From Scylla paramamosain (lineage: Eukaryota; Arthropoda; Malacostraca; Decapoda; Portunidae): a DNA stretch of 64,000 nt. Of the stretch, positions 22,616 through 36,774 are shown piece after piece. Location: the NCBI RefSeq assembly GCF_035594125.1, contig NC_087158.1, positions 3,195,001 to 3,259,000 of the forward strand, read 5' to 3'. Within the stretch, counting starts at the first letter, position 1; every line of letters starts with the position of its first letter. The notes below the pieces were generated by a model. That model saw only the letters and a list, made by a program, of their open reading frames with translations, ran no database searches and had not been told where the DNA came from. Position numbers and translations under genes: made by a program.

Positions 22616-24756
22616 TCTTTTTTTTTTATGTAGGAGAGACACCGACCAAGGAAACAAAACTCCCATAAAAAAAAAAAGGCCCACTGAGATGCCGGTCCTC
22701 GGATGGGTTCCCAAGCGGTAGTCAAAAACTGAAGGACAAGTGTCCTGAAACCTCCCTCTTCAAGGAGTTCAAGTCATGGGATGGTGGAAATATAGATACA
22801 GGCAGGGAGTTCCAGAGTTTACCTGAGAATGGGATGAATGAATGAAAATACTGATTAACTCTTGCATTAGAGAGGTGGACACAATAGAGGTGAGAGAAAG
22901 AAGAACGTCTTGTGCAGCGAGGTCGCGGATGGAGGGGAGGCCAGGCAGAAGACCACTTAGTATGAAAATAACGGTAGAAGATAGCTAGAGAAACAATATT
23001 GCGGCGATGAGAAAGAAGCTAAAGACGGTCAGTTACAGGAGAGGAGTTTATGAGACGAAAAGCTTTTGAATCCACCCTGTCTAAAAGAGTGGTATGAGTG
23101 GAATCCCCTCAGACATGTAAAGTATATTCCATACATGGACGGATAAGGCCCTTGTACAGAGTTATCAGCTGGGGGGATGAGAAAAACTGGCGGAGACGTC
23201 TCAGAACACCTAACTTCATAGTAGCTGTTTTAGCTAGAGATGAGATGTGAAGTTTCCAGTTTGAATTATTAGAAAAGGAAAGGCTAAGCATGTTCAGTGT
23301 AGAAGAGGGAGACAGTTGAGTGTCATTGAAGAAGAAGGGATAGTTGTTTGGAAGGTTGTGTCGAGTTGATAGATGGAGGAATTGAGTTTTTGAGACATTG
23401 AACAATATCAAATTTGCTCTGCCCAATCAAAAATTTTAGAAAGATCAGAAGTCAGCCGTTCTGTGACTTCCTTGCGTGAAATCCTTACTTCCTGAAGTGT
23501 TGGACGTCTATAAAAAGACGTGGAAATGTGTAGGGTGGTATCATCAGCGTAGGAGTGGATAGAACTAGAAGATGAGTTTAGCTCACTGATGAACAAAAAG
23601 AAGAGAGTGGGTGACAGGACAGAACCCTGAGGAAACCAATGTTAATAGATTTAGGAGAAGAACAGTGACCGTCTACCACAGCAGCAATAGAACGGTCAGA
23701 AAGGAAACTTGAGATGAAGTTTGAGAGAGAGGGATAGGAGCTGTGGGAGGGTAGTTTGGAAATCAAAGCTTTGTGCCAGACTCTATCAAAAGCTTTTGAT
23801 ATGTCCAAGGCAAAAGCAAAAGTTTCACCAAAATCTCTAGAAGAGGATGACCAAGACTCCGTAAGGAAAGCCAAACAATCACCAGTAGAGCGGCCTTGAC
23901 GGAACCCATACTGGCGATCAAATAGAAGTTTGTGAAGAGATAGATATTTAAGAATCTTCGTGTTGAGGATAGATTAAAAAAAACTTTGGGTAGGCAGGAA
24001 ATTAAAGCAATAGGACGGGGATTTGAGTTTTGAGGGATTAGAACGTTTATCCTTTTAAGGAGCAGGCTGAATGTAGGCAAACTTCCAGCAAGAAGGAAAG
24101 GTAGATGTTGACAGACAGAGTTGAATTAGTTTGACTAGGCAAGGTGGAAACACGGATGCACAGTTTCAGAGAGCAATAGGAGGGACCCCATCACGTCCAT
24201 AAGCCTTCCGAGGGTTTACGCCAGCGAGGGCATGGAAAACATCATTGCGAAGAATTTTAATAGGTAGCATGAAGTAGTCAGAGGGTGGAAGAGAGGGAGG
24301 AATAAGCCCTGAATAGAAGGTTTGAGGAAAGAGTTGAACTTTAGAAAGAGATGTGACAGCAGTGGTGCCATCTGGTTGAAAAAAAAGGAGGAGAAGAAGA
24401 AGCAAGTTATTCCAGAAATCACGAGGTGAGTTAGATCTTGAAAGATTTTGACACTTTCTATTAATGAAGGAGTTTTTGGCTAGTTGGAGAACAGACTCGG
24501 CATGGTTCCGAGCAGAAATAAAAAGTGTATGAAATTCTGGTGATGAAAGGGTTAAGTACCTTTTGTGGGCCACCTCTCTATTATGTATACAACGAGAACA
24601 AACTGTGTTGAACCAAGATCTGGAAGCTTTAGGTCGAGAAAAAGTGAGGAATGTACGCCTCCATGCCAGACACTATCACCTGTTATGTGGTCGACACACA
24701 AAGACGGGTCTCTGACATGGAAGCAGTAGTCATTCCAAGGAAAATCAGCAAAATAC
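22616..24756 (-). pseudogene. Retrotransposon copy E (unit 1/2 joint, hybrid)
   Basis: On the minus strand this is an RT-half copy of element D's family with poly(T) at its 3' end. [22 protein letters not shown] and YADD are still legible, split by frameshifts and small deletions. Its 3' flank is LINE-2, as for copy G. Its 5' end, at AGCAAAATAC 40 bases from the tRNA, is that of copy B. This combination marks it as the recombination joint between repeat units. Confidence 0.85.
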
Positions 24757-24796
24757 ATCACGGCCTCACTGCCGCCCCCAAAAACTACCGTCAGAT

Positions 24797-24868
24797 TAGC
24801 AGAGCGTGGTTTCGATCCACGGACCTCTGGGTTATGGGCCCAGCACGCTTCCACTGCGCCACTCTGCT
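24797..24868 (-). tRNA. tRNA-iMet: Initiator tRNA-Met (CAT), downstream member of pair 2
   Basis: All 72 bases equal the gene at 8,351, with the same CAT anticodon, C33 and ATCGAAA T-loop. It keeps the T5 terminator on the minus strand just past the 3' end. Confidence 0.97.
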
Positions 24869-24950
24869 GCTACTTCTAGGGGCTTTGAGCAACTGACTCC
24901 TCCACACTACCTTGGGCGTGTAATAACAATAAAGAGAAGCTTTTCCTTGT

Positions 24951-25022
24951 TAGCAGAGCGTGGTTTCGATCCACGGACCTCTGGGTTATGGGCCCAGCAC
25001 GCTTCCACTGCGCCACTCTGCT
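24951..25022 (-). tRNA. tRNA-iMet: Initiator tRNA-Met (CAT), upstream member of pair 2
   Basis: Same sequence as its partner at 24,797. The 82-base gap between them again lacks a T4 run on the minus strand. Confidence 0.97.
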
Positions 25023-25885
25023 GCGCTGTTCATTTGTCTCGTGTCTTCAGTCACTCTTATCCTTACAGTACACTTCCTCGTGTCCGTCAACTTTGAAACA
25101 CGAGTGCTGGAGAATATTCCGTTTTTTTTTTTTTTTTTTTAATACCGTCAAAAATATACCTAAAGAATGGAAGAAAATATGAGGGAAAAGAACGATATAC
25201 GGAAAAGAAAAATAAAGAAAGTTGAAACAAACAAACATGAGAAAATAAGGATTGAATTTATTTACTTTTTGTAATTGTTCAGGTGTAGCGTCTGTAACTT
25301 TTGTTATAGTTAGTGTTTTGATTTCCATCCACCAATAGGATCCCTGCACGGCAGGACAGGGTGTGTGTGTTCATGTGTTGGTGTCACAGGAGTTGAGGTG
25401 GTTCCCACTGCAAGGGCAGTCACTTCATCCCTCTCCTCAAGAGAAGTGTTTTATTATTTTTAATGTGTTTTTAGCCTTTTTTAGTTTGTCTGGTCAGGTC
25501 GCGATTGTGTTGTGCCAAAACGTAACTACGTAAAAGAACGCTGCGCCTGAACTTGAGTTTGTATTAATGGGCTGAATGTTTATCAGTTTTAGGAAATTAT
25601 TGGTTGAATATTTGAAGATTCGGCACTTTTGTAGGACTTATTTATTTGAATGGCAAAGTCCTACTAGAGGAAAGAGACAGACGAGGGACATACAGTATTG
25701 GAATGGATAAGCAGTATTTATGTGTAATATGTATTTTTTAATCTTTATATTTTGTCAGTAAACTAAAACTAAAAGCTAGTGATGCCACAGTGCCCCCAGT
25801 GTGGCATCGCTCCCTGCACGCCTCGCCTCTGTCAACAACGTACGTGTTACAACTCGCTGCCCTCTCGCCTGCACACCCTGCTTCA
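25023..25885. other. Unit 2 spacer after the tRNA pair
   Basis: Near-identical to 8,577-9,440. No gene is recognised. The poly(T) near 25,125 differs slightly in length. Confidence 0.6.
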
Positions 25886-26660
25886 TGGAGGCTGGCTGAG
25901 GAACAGGACAGTGGTGCTGTGGCTGTACGTCAATGTTTCAGATGTCGTAAATATTTCTTTTCTCCCCCAGGCTACTGATATATGTCCTTCTTCTATGGAA
26001 ACCCCTGGGTCATAGAGCCTGATTGAGAAATAGTGTTTGCAGCTGTATAGAGACACTTCAAATGTTATAAATTATTTTTTTTCTTCTTTAATCTACTGAC
26101 ACACATCCCTCTTATCCCCACCAGTCTTGCATTTAGCAGGCTGGCTGAGGAATGGTGTGTGTGGCTGTGGGTAAATGTCTCAGGTGTTGCAAATGTTTCT
26201 TTCCTTCCCATTTTTTTATGTAAGAGGGCACTGAACAGGCGCAACAAAGACTAAGAAAAAAAAAAAGGAAAAAGAAAAAAAAAAAAGGCCCTCTCAGAGT
26301 ATCAGTTCGTAAAGAAAGGTCAAAAAGTATCATCCAAAACTACCTCCTTGAAAGAGTACAAGTCGCAGGAAGGATGAATTACAGAAAGAGGCAGGGAGTT
26401 CCAGAGTTTACCAGAAAAGGGACGAATAATTTAGAATACTGGTTAACTGTCGTATTAGACAGGTGGACAGAACAGAAGTGAAAGAAAGAGGAAAGTCTTG
26501 TGCAGTGATTTATGTCTTTTATCCCCACCAGGAGGATTATTCTCTTTCTACCATTTATTACTGTTCCCTTCCCTTCACTATGTTCATTCTTGTTCCCTAC
26601 AAATGTTTCTTTCTCCCTTGACCTGCTGACACACATCCCTCTTGTCTCCACCAGGTGGGC
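25885..26660. repeat. Degenerate ~130-bp tandem repeat, unit 2
   Basis: Counterpart of 9,440-10,215, with the same GGCTGGCTGAGGAA-bearing units and the same retrotransposon 3' fragment inserted. Confidence 0.65.
26210..26505 (-). pseudogene. Retrotransposon copy C' (3' end), duplicate of copy C
   Basis: Same insertion as 9,768-10,061, carried along by the segmental duplication. It holds only the C-terminal codons, 3' UTR and A-rich tail. Confidence 0.75.
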
Positions 26661-29044
26661 TTTTCTTTCCTTCATTTCCTTTCCCTTCCCTTTGTTCTTC
26701 CTTCAATTACTTTCCTTTTCCCCTTTATATTCAATATTCCCTTTTCTCTTTTCTTCAAATGTATCTTCTTTTCCTCTTCCACTTCACATTAGATCTCTGT
26801 TTACTATTTACTGATCCTTGCAAGGAATTAATCACACGGATTTTATTTATTTTTTCTATTTATTTAAATCTTAGATCAAAAAGGAAATATATTGTTACTA
26901 GCAATAAAAGAGGTTGTTATTAGCAGCAGCTAAGTTGTACAAACACACAGTCCCTCGTCACTAACAATGAATGAAGCTGCACAAACACCCTGACCTTCAT
27001 ATAGTACATGATGAAGGCAGGAGCCACCATTCATTCAGGCCAACAGTTTTCATTAGTCATCGCTCCCTACAAATACTATTTTTTTTTATCTATTTTATTT
27101 TATTTATTTATTTTTTTGTACATAAATCACAAATTCAGGCAATGCTTGATAAATTTAAATTGACAATAATTCCCATTTTCGTTTTTCTTTGACCGTTTTT
27201 TTATTTTTTTTATTTTATTTTTTTTCTTTCTTCTTATTTTACAAGTCACAAATTTCAGGTAATGCTTAATGCATTTCAAATGACAACAATTCTCGTATTT
27301 TTATTTATTCTTTTTCTTTTATTTTCTTGTTTTCAAAATCACAAATTTCACGCAATGTTTAATACATTCTACATGGCAGCAATACAGTCTTTGGGACAAA
27401 GGTGGCTGACTTTCAACCATCCACTTAAAAGCCAAACACGATACTATTTTTTTTTCCTCCGTTATTCTCCGTTTTCCTTTTTTTTTTTTTTTACATATAT
27501 CACAGAAATTTTTTTTTTTTTTATCACGACAACAATTTACATTAGACATCGCTCACTAGTCATCGTTTTTTTCTTTTTTTTTTTTTATATTTTTTACACA
27601 AATCACAAATTCACCATTCATTCATGTCAACAGTTTTCATTATCTTTTTTTTCATTTTCTCTTTTTTTCTTTTCTTTTTTCTTTTTAACTTTTTTTGTAA
27701 TTTTATATTTGATTTAAGTTTTTTATTCTATCTATTTTATTTTTCTCTTTTATTTTCTTCATACTTTTACCTTCTTTACATTTATTTTTTATTAAATTTT
27801 TTTTTTTTATCTTTATATCTTTTATTTCTTTTAACCTGTTTTTTTATCTTTTTTATCTTTTTCTTTCCATTTTTCTCTCTTATTCTTTTGCACAAATCAC
27901 AAATTTCATAATAAATATAAAATTCACCATTCATTCATGCCAACAACTTTCATTTTCCTTTTTCCAATATTTTTTTGATCATTTTGTATATATGTTTTTT
28001 TTTTTAATTTGTATCATTTAATTTTTTCTTTTAACTTTCTATCAATCTATCTATTTGTATCATTTCTTATCTATTTCTTATCTTTGTCTATATAATTTTT
28101 TCTTTTATCTTTTATCTGTTTTATCTTTATTGATATTATATTTTCTTTTCTTTTTTTTCCTTTTATGTCTTTTATAGTTTTCTATCTTTTATTTCTTTTT
28201 TATATTTTTGTTTCAACTTTTTTCTTTTTTCTTTCTTTTTTCTTTCCTTTTATTTTTTACAGCAATCATACATTTCATGACAAAAACCATTTATTCATGC
28301 CAACAACTTTCATTATCTTCATTATTTTCTCTTTTTCATCTTTTTAATCTTTATCTTTTTTTATTTTGTATATCTTTTTATCTTTTAATCTTTTTATCTT
28401 TTATCTGTATATATCTTTGATCTTTTATATTTCTTCTTTTTTTATACATTCGTCATTATTATTATTATTATTTTTTTTTTTGTCTTCTTTAACCCTTTGA
28501 CCAGTACTTGATACATCTTTCTTGAATTACTAATCCCTGTGAGACATCTTTTCTTGTTCTACAGTCACCTCCAATCTTTAAACTGTGTACAAATTGCAAA
28601 ATCTGTTCTTCTTCACCCCCTTCTTTCCTGTTCATGCTTATGTAAAGATTTCAAGCATTACTTCTGCTGCTGCTAATTGTTTCGTATTGCCGTGAAAGGA
28701 TTATGTTTTTTTTTTTTCTTATCTTATTTATTTATTTTATCTTTTAATTTTATTTATTAATTTTTTTATATTCTAATTTTTTTTATCATTTTTTTGTCAT
28801 TTCTGACCTTTTTGTTTTATTTCATCTTATTTTTTTTCTTATTTATTTTTCTATTTTATTTTTTCATTTTATTTTTCTTACTTTTTATCTTTTCGCTTTT
28901 TCCCATTTCTTCTTTTTTTTGCCTTTTTAATTTTAATTTTTCACGTTTTGATTATTTATTCATTTTCATTTTTATTTTATCTATCTTTTTTTTCTTTTTA
29001 TCTCTTGTTTTTTATTTATTTATTTATTTTATTTTATTTTTATT
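26506..29044. repeat. T-rich region with conserved cores, unit 2
   Basis: Base-by-base counterpart of 10,062-12,609. Cores keep their sequence while the poly-T spacers differ by many small indels. It includes the MITE-like block at 28,489-28,705. Confidence 0.75.
28489..28705. mobile_element. MITE-like short element, unit 2 copy
   Basis: Begins TTTAACCCTTTGA and ends TGAAAGGATTA. Only a few substitutions separate it from the unit 1 copy. Confidence 0.4.
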
Positions 29045-29705
29045 CATAAACTGTTAATGGACTCAGAAACACAAGTGTTCCTGTCTGGGGAGACAGGTCA
29101 CCACGCAGAGTGTCCGTGGCGCCCCTCACCAGCCCATCCCACCACCTTGTGTACTGGTGCACAAATTGTCTTTGGTGGTGACAGGTTCTACATCTAGGTA
29201 TCACAAGTGCCTCTTGCTTGTCCTTGTCTCCCTCGTCCTTTTTCTTCCTCTTCTTCTGTTACACTATCAAGGACTTTCTCCTCTTCCTTCTCTTTCTCTT
29301 CCTCGTCTTCCTCCTCTTTCTTTTCCTCTTCTTACGTTACACTATCGTTCAACTCCTCTCTCTCTCTGTTACACTTTCATTGGCTTCCTCCTCTTCCTTC
29401 CTTTCTTTTTCCTCTTCCACATCTCCTTTATTTTTCTTTTCCTCTTTTTATGTTACACAATCGTTGAATGAATTCTTCCTTCTCTTTGTCTTCCTCTTTC
29501 TCATCTCCCTCCTCTCTCTCTTCCTTTTCTCGTCATTTACATTACTAGCTTCCTCATCTTCCTCGTTCTTCACTCCCTCATCCTCCTTTTCCTCTTGTTT
29601 CTCTTCCTCTTCCTTTGTCACTGTATCTTTGGCTTCCTCCTGTTTCTAGTCTTTGTTTTCCTCTTCTTCTGTGCTAATTTCATCACTTCTTTCCTTGTTA
29701 CACAG
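29045..29705 (-). pseudogene. Acidic-repeat coding relic, block 1 of unit 2
   Basis: Same minus-strand content as 12,610-13,375. The terminal frame through CRTCHHQRQFVHQYTRWW to FLSPLTVYE and a stop stays open. The middle has lost about 90 bases relative to unit 1. Confidence 0.5.
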
Positions 29706-32178
<2,473 letters not shown>

Positions 32179-32238
32179 CATCAGCCTTCGTCATCTACTC
32201 TCACACTCACTCTCACACTCACACTGCATCAGCCTTCG

Positions 32239-34293
32239 TCATCTACCACGTTTCCTCTTTGCTCTTCTTCGTATTCGACTTTCTATATCGTCATTTTTAT
32301 CTTCTTCACCTTCTTCTTCTATATCATCTCCATTATCTTCCTCTTCTATATCATCTCCTCCTTCTTCCTTTTCATCTATGACATCTGAATCTTTCTCTCC
32401 TCTATCTCCTTCATGTTTCTCTTCTCTTTCATTTCCTTCAGGTTTCTCTTCCCTATCATCTAGATGTTTCTCTTCACTGTCATCTCCATGTTTCTCTTCT
32501 CTATCATCTATATGTTTGTCTTCTCTATCATCTCCTTCATGTTTCTCTTCTATCTCATCTCCTTCATCCTCCTCTTCTCCATCACCTTTATCTCTCTCTT
32601 CCTCTTCTGACTGTATATCGTGTTCCTCACCGTCTTCTTTCTTCTTTTGCTTCTCTTCTGTCAAAATTTTATCATTTCCATTGCCTTCTTTTTTATTCTC
32701 TTCTTCTGACTCTACACATTCTCCCTTATTTCCTCTCTCATCCTCTTCTTCTTCTTCTGATTCCAACTCTACATTATCAAACTCCTCGCACTTTTCAACC
32801 TTCATTTTGTCTTTCGTCATCATGTCATCATCTTCATCGTCTTTCTCCCCTTCATCCTCTTCTGACGCTTTATCATCGACCTCGTCTTCTTCTTCATCAT
32901 CTGAATGTGCATCATCATCTTCACCAACCTCTTTCTTCTTCTTTCCCTCTTCCTTCACGTTGTCACTGTCTTCACCCTGTTCCTTCTTCTCTTCCTCTTC
33001 TGCCAGCACCTCGGCCTCCTCCCCCTCCCCGTCGGCCTGGCCCTCCTCCTCCTCCTCCTCCTCCCCCTCCTCCTCCTTCTCTTCCTTCTCGTCTTCTTCT
33101 TCCTCCTCCCCCTCCTCCTCCTTCTCTTCCTTCTCGTCTTCTTCTTCCTCCTCCTCCTCCTCCTCCTGCTCTTCCTTCTCGTCTTCTTCTTCCTCCTCCT
33201 CCTCCTCCTCCTCCTCCTCCTCTTCCTTCTCCTCTTCTTCTTCCTCCTCCTCCTCCTCCTCCTCGACCTCCTCCTCCTCCTCGGCCTCCTCAAAGTACTG
33301 ATCCAGCTGGTGAGGGGTGAGGATGCTGGCAAGGATAGCGAGGCAGTGAGCCACGCGGGCGAGGGAGGGGCGGCGGCTCGCGTCCCGCGCAGTGCACGAG
33401 CGTGACAGACTCCTGAGGGGACCTGTCAAGAAGTCGTGAGGGCACCTGTCCATCAGGCAGCCCATCAGGAAGCCGAGGCTGTACACGTCGCCTGAGGGGA
33501 ACACACGCCCTCCTCCAAACACCTCAGGCGCCATCCAGGGGGCTTGCCGGGAGTGTGAGGCCTCAGTGAAGCTGTCCTCGTCACTCTGGCCTTCCTCCTT
33601 CTCCACCACCACGCTGCCGCTGGAGGAAGCCCACCCAAAGTCGATGATGTGGAAGCGGGGCGCGTTCACTGAGCCACTGAAGGTGATGTTGTTCCACTTC
33701 AAGTCGTTGTGCACGATGCCTTTGGCGTGCACTTCCTCCAGACACTGGCACACGGCCTGCAGTGACTCCAGGAACCCCTTCACGGAACACACCTCCAGGT
33801 ACGTGTCGTACGTCTGCCCCACGAACTCCTGCACCAGGGCGGGGGGCGCCTGGCACACGCCTGCAACACACACACCCACACACCTCAGACACCACCACAC
33901 GCCACCCGTCAACTATACTCCATACAATATTGGTGTTTTTCTGTGTATACATGCATGACAACACAAGTTACCTAGAAGCCGAGGCGCCCCGCCTGCTCCA
34001 CCGAGCTGCAGCAGAAAAGTAGCCTCCTTCAGCACCGGCAGCAGCTGGTCGGCTTGCAGCAGCTCCTTCACCACCGCCGGGGCGCCATTCTCTTGCCCCA
34101 CCAGCCTCACGGAGCCAAAGCCGCCCACACCCAGGAGGAGTCCGCCGCCCAGGCCGTGCAGCTCCGCCTTGGTGAGGACGGGCACCTGGCGGCGGATCAC
34201 CTCACAGTAACCTTGCACGGCCTTGGCTTCTTCCCCACACTCCTGCACTGTCTCGCCCTCGTCTTGCCGCACGCAAGACTTGGACGAGTACAT
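32239..34293 (-). CDS. Protein kinase with long acidic tail, copy 2
   Basis: Exon 1 is 33,972-34,293 and exon 2 is 32,239-33,860, giving 647 residues with no internal stop. The catalytic domain (1-~298) has GVGGFG, VVK (Lys76), HND (158-160), DFG (181-183), APE (218-220) and Arg271. From ~299 the tail is dominated by Glu, with KEEKEEEG-type repeats, EEFDNVE, and about 8 near-repeats of a 10-residue unit like EEKHEGDDRE. It ends RIRRRAKRKRGR, a plausible nuclear-localisation or acid-neutralising patch. The tail grows from CTC/CTT triplet repeats that stay in frame. Partner and substrate are unknown. It is transcribed away from the GC-rich block at 34,960-35,215. Confidence 0.85.
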
Positions 34294-34379
34294 TGTGTCC
34301 TTCTGCTTCGCTAGATCGACTATTTGTTGGCTGGTTTGCCGCTGCTTACAATTCCTGTACACGCCTTGTTTGTGCCTCG

Positions 34380-34960
34380 CTAGAGTCTCTTTAGTCGCTT
34401 GTGTGTTGCTGCAAACAATTCTTGTACAAGGATTGTTTGTGCTTCGCTAGTGTTTCTTTGCTCGCTTGTGTGTTGCTGCAAACAATTCTTGTACAAGGAT
34501 TGTTTGTGCTTCGCTAGTGTTTCTTTGCTCGCTTGTGTGTTGCTGCAAACAATTCTTGTACAAGGATTGTTTGTGCTTCACTAGTGTTTCTTTTCTCGCT
34601 TGTTTGTGCTTCGCTAGTGTTTCTTTTCTCGCTTGTTTGTCCTTCGCTGGAGTGTTTCTTTCCTCGCTTGTTTGTGCTTCGCTAGTGTTTCTTTCCTCGC
34701 TTGTTTGTGCTTCGCTAGTGTTTCTTTTCTCGCTTGTTTGTTGCTGCAAACAATTCCTGTACAAGAATGGTTTGTACAATTCTTGTACAAGAATTGTTTG
34801 TTCTTCACTGGAGTGTCTCTTTTCTCGCTTGTTTGTTGCTGGACGCAGGTCTTGTACAAGCCTTGTTTGTGCTTCGCTACAGTGTCTCTTTGCTCTCTTG
34901 TTTGTTGCTGGACGAAGGTCTTGTATACGCCTTGTTTATGATTCGCTAGAGTGTCTCTTG
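34380..34960. repeat. Minisatellite of 33- and 67-bp units upstream of kinase copy 2
   Basis: Units share GTTTGTGCTTCGCTAGTGTTTC. Three 67-bp units start at 34,401, 34,468 and 34,535, exactly 67 apart, and include TTCTTGTACAAG, a near-palindrome. Shorter 33-bp units follow. The 33-bp units could encode 11-residue repeats on the minus strand (KHKQARKETLA), but the 67-bp units shift the frame and an in-frame stop lies at 34,447. I therefore treat the array as non-coding upstream DNA. Confidence 0.85.
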
Positions 34961-35220
34961 TCCTGCCGGTTTGCTGCGGGGCGTTGCTGGTGCAGTCCTT
35001 TAGAGGGTGTCCAAAGATGCTGGCTAATGCACGGCTCGCAGAACATTACCTTAGGCATCAAATGGAAGCGCTCCCTCTCTCCTTGCCTAACTCCAAGCTC
35101 TCACTCAGAGCAGTGGCGACCAATCAGGTGCTGCCTTCTGTGTGAGGGATGGGGGCCCGTGGTGGGTCCCGTGGAGGGATTGCCGGGCGTGGGGGGGGAG
35201 GGGAAAGTCCTCCTATAACA
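34961..35220 (-). promoter_or_regulatory. Possible kinase upstream/promoter block (GC-rich, CCAAT)
   Basis: About 250 bases of GC-rich, non-repetitive DNA lie 5' of kinase copy 2, with a CCAAT box at 35,120-35,126 (plus strand). It is nearly identical at 56,610-56,870 upstream of copy 3 and missing upstream of copy 1. No TATA box or start site can be assigned. Promoter function is inferred from position only. Confidence 0.3.
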
Positions 35221-35759
35221 GATACACTGCCACGTGTTGGAAGAAGAAGAAGAAGAAGAAAAGAAGAAGAAGAAGAAGATGATATAAATGACAGCAAGCG
35301 CTACTATCAGCAACAGCAAGAGCAGCACTGATGGAAAGACCACAAATAGTAACACACAGAATAACACCAAGAGTAGTGTCATTAATTAAGGAGAATGGCG
35401 AGTTATTGCTGACAGACAAACAAACACACTCAAGAAGCACACAAAACAACTCTGAACTTTTATTTTATTTACTTTTCGCGGCAATCAGTGTATAATCGTT
35501 TGCTTTTCAGGAAACTCTTTGTTCTATAAAAAAAAAAAAAAAAAATCGTTTCAACGTCGTTGTTGTAGAGTCACAGTTACAAGTGGCGCTGTGTAACTCG
35601 TGTGGCTGCAAACACTGGTTAGCAGGATAACGTGCACGGTGAGTCACGCAGACCACGTGTTGGTAAGGAAGAGGGAAAGAAAAGAAGTGATAAACTGCAC
35701 GGTCATATCAGGAGAGACTTGAGCTGAACACCACAGATAATTAGTGACGAACATGAAGT

Positions 35760-35888
35760 GTCTTGTTCAGAGGAAGCAGGTCCTGGAACAGTCTGCCTCA
35801 AAACATCACGTCCATCGCTAACTTCACTTGTTTTAAAAATCGGCTAAAAAGCACCTGCTCCATAATTATAATGAATAAGTGTCCATGA
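35760..35888 (+). pseudogene. C-terminal relic of a non-LTR element (unit 2)
   Basis: Reads [15 protein letters not shown], then FKNRLK, the WNSLP...FK..LK ending of LINE reverse transcriptases, then a stop near 35,886. A (TG)n tract follows, perhaps grown from its tail. Same relic as 18,497 and 57,450. Confidence 0.5.
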
Positions 35889-35917
35889 CCACCATCTTGG
35901 TATTTCCATTTTGTTAT

Positions 35918-35923
<6 letters not shown>

Positions 35924-35973
<50 letters not shown>
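35924..35973. repeat. (TG)n microsatellite
   Basis: About 25 TG units, with a second short run near 35,994-36,016. TG/TA alternating sequence continues to the (TA)n at 36,125. Confidence 0.97.
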
Positions 35974-35975
<2 letters not shown>

Positions 35976-36123
35976 TTATACTGGTGTACTCGTGTGTGTG
36001 TGTGTGTGTGTGTGTATGCTTGTGTATGAGTATGAATGTACTTACAGTGTGTCCGTATGTATATATGCTTGTGTGTGAGCATATATGTATTTACTATGTG
36101 TACATGTGTATACTTGTGCGCGA

Positions 36124-36256
<133 letters not shown>

Positions 36257-36479
36257 TGTAAGTATATATACTTGTGTTCGTGTATGAAAGTATTTATGTG
36301 CGTTTTTACATGTATGTGCTCATGTGCGTGTGTATGGCTGTACTTACGTGCGTACGTGTTGTTATCTGAACTTGAGTGTGTGTGTGTTTGTGTGTATACA
36401 AGTAATGCACGCATGTCATGTATACTTGTAATACATGTATATAATGTAAGTATGCGTGCATGTGTGTGTATGTATGCAT

Positions 36480-36774
36480 TGCTTATTACTAATGGACGAT
36501 ACACTTATACTTGCCACTTCAAGGGACGTGTGTGAAAGGAAGCTTAATATTCTGTTTGATTTCTGTAATGAGTATGGCATCATTTTAAATGAAAAGAAAT
36601 TGAAGTTCTTTGTTATAAATGGGGACAGTAATGATTAATTATTTTTTTATAATAATAATGTGAATATACAATATTGTCCTAAATATCTGTGCAAGGTTTA
36701 TGGATGACGGCAAAGCAAGCTCGGTGATCTCACTTCATCATCCCGCTGTGTCTGAACTAGTTGATTAATTCACC
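36480..36774 (+). pseudogene. LINE-2 fragment: RT motif C region (unit 2)
   Basis: Carries [14 protein letters not shown] and NEKKLKFFVINGD as at 22,300. It is cut short at ATTCACCATTT by a deletion that also removes the 3' end of the adjoining retrotransposon copy F. Confidence 0.7.

Noticed and set aside
33762..34022. Plus-strand Pro/Thr-rich frame opposite the kinase intron (also 17,173 and 55,482)
   Set aside because: It overlaps the kinase exons and intron antisense and has no independent support.
34401..34610. CRISPR-like regular 67-bp repeats
   Set aside because: The units are contiguous with no unique spacers, in a eukaryotic genome. This is an ordinary minisatellite.
34362..34780. 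N-terminal extension of the kinase through the minisatellite
   Set aside because: The frame has a stop at 34,447 and its apparent start is GTG. The ATG at 34,293 is the first credible start and is the same in all three copies.
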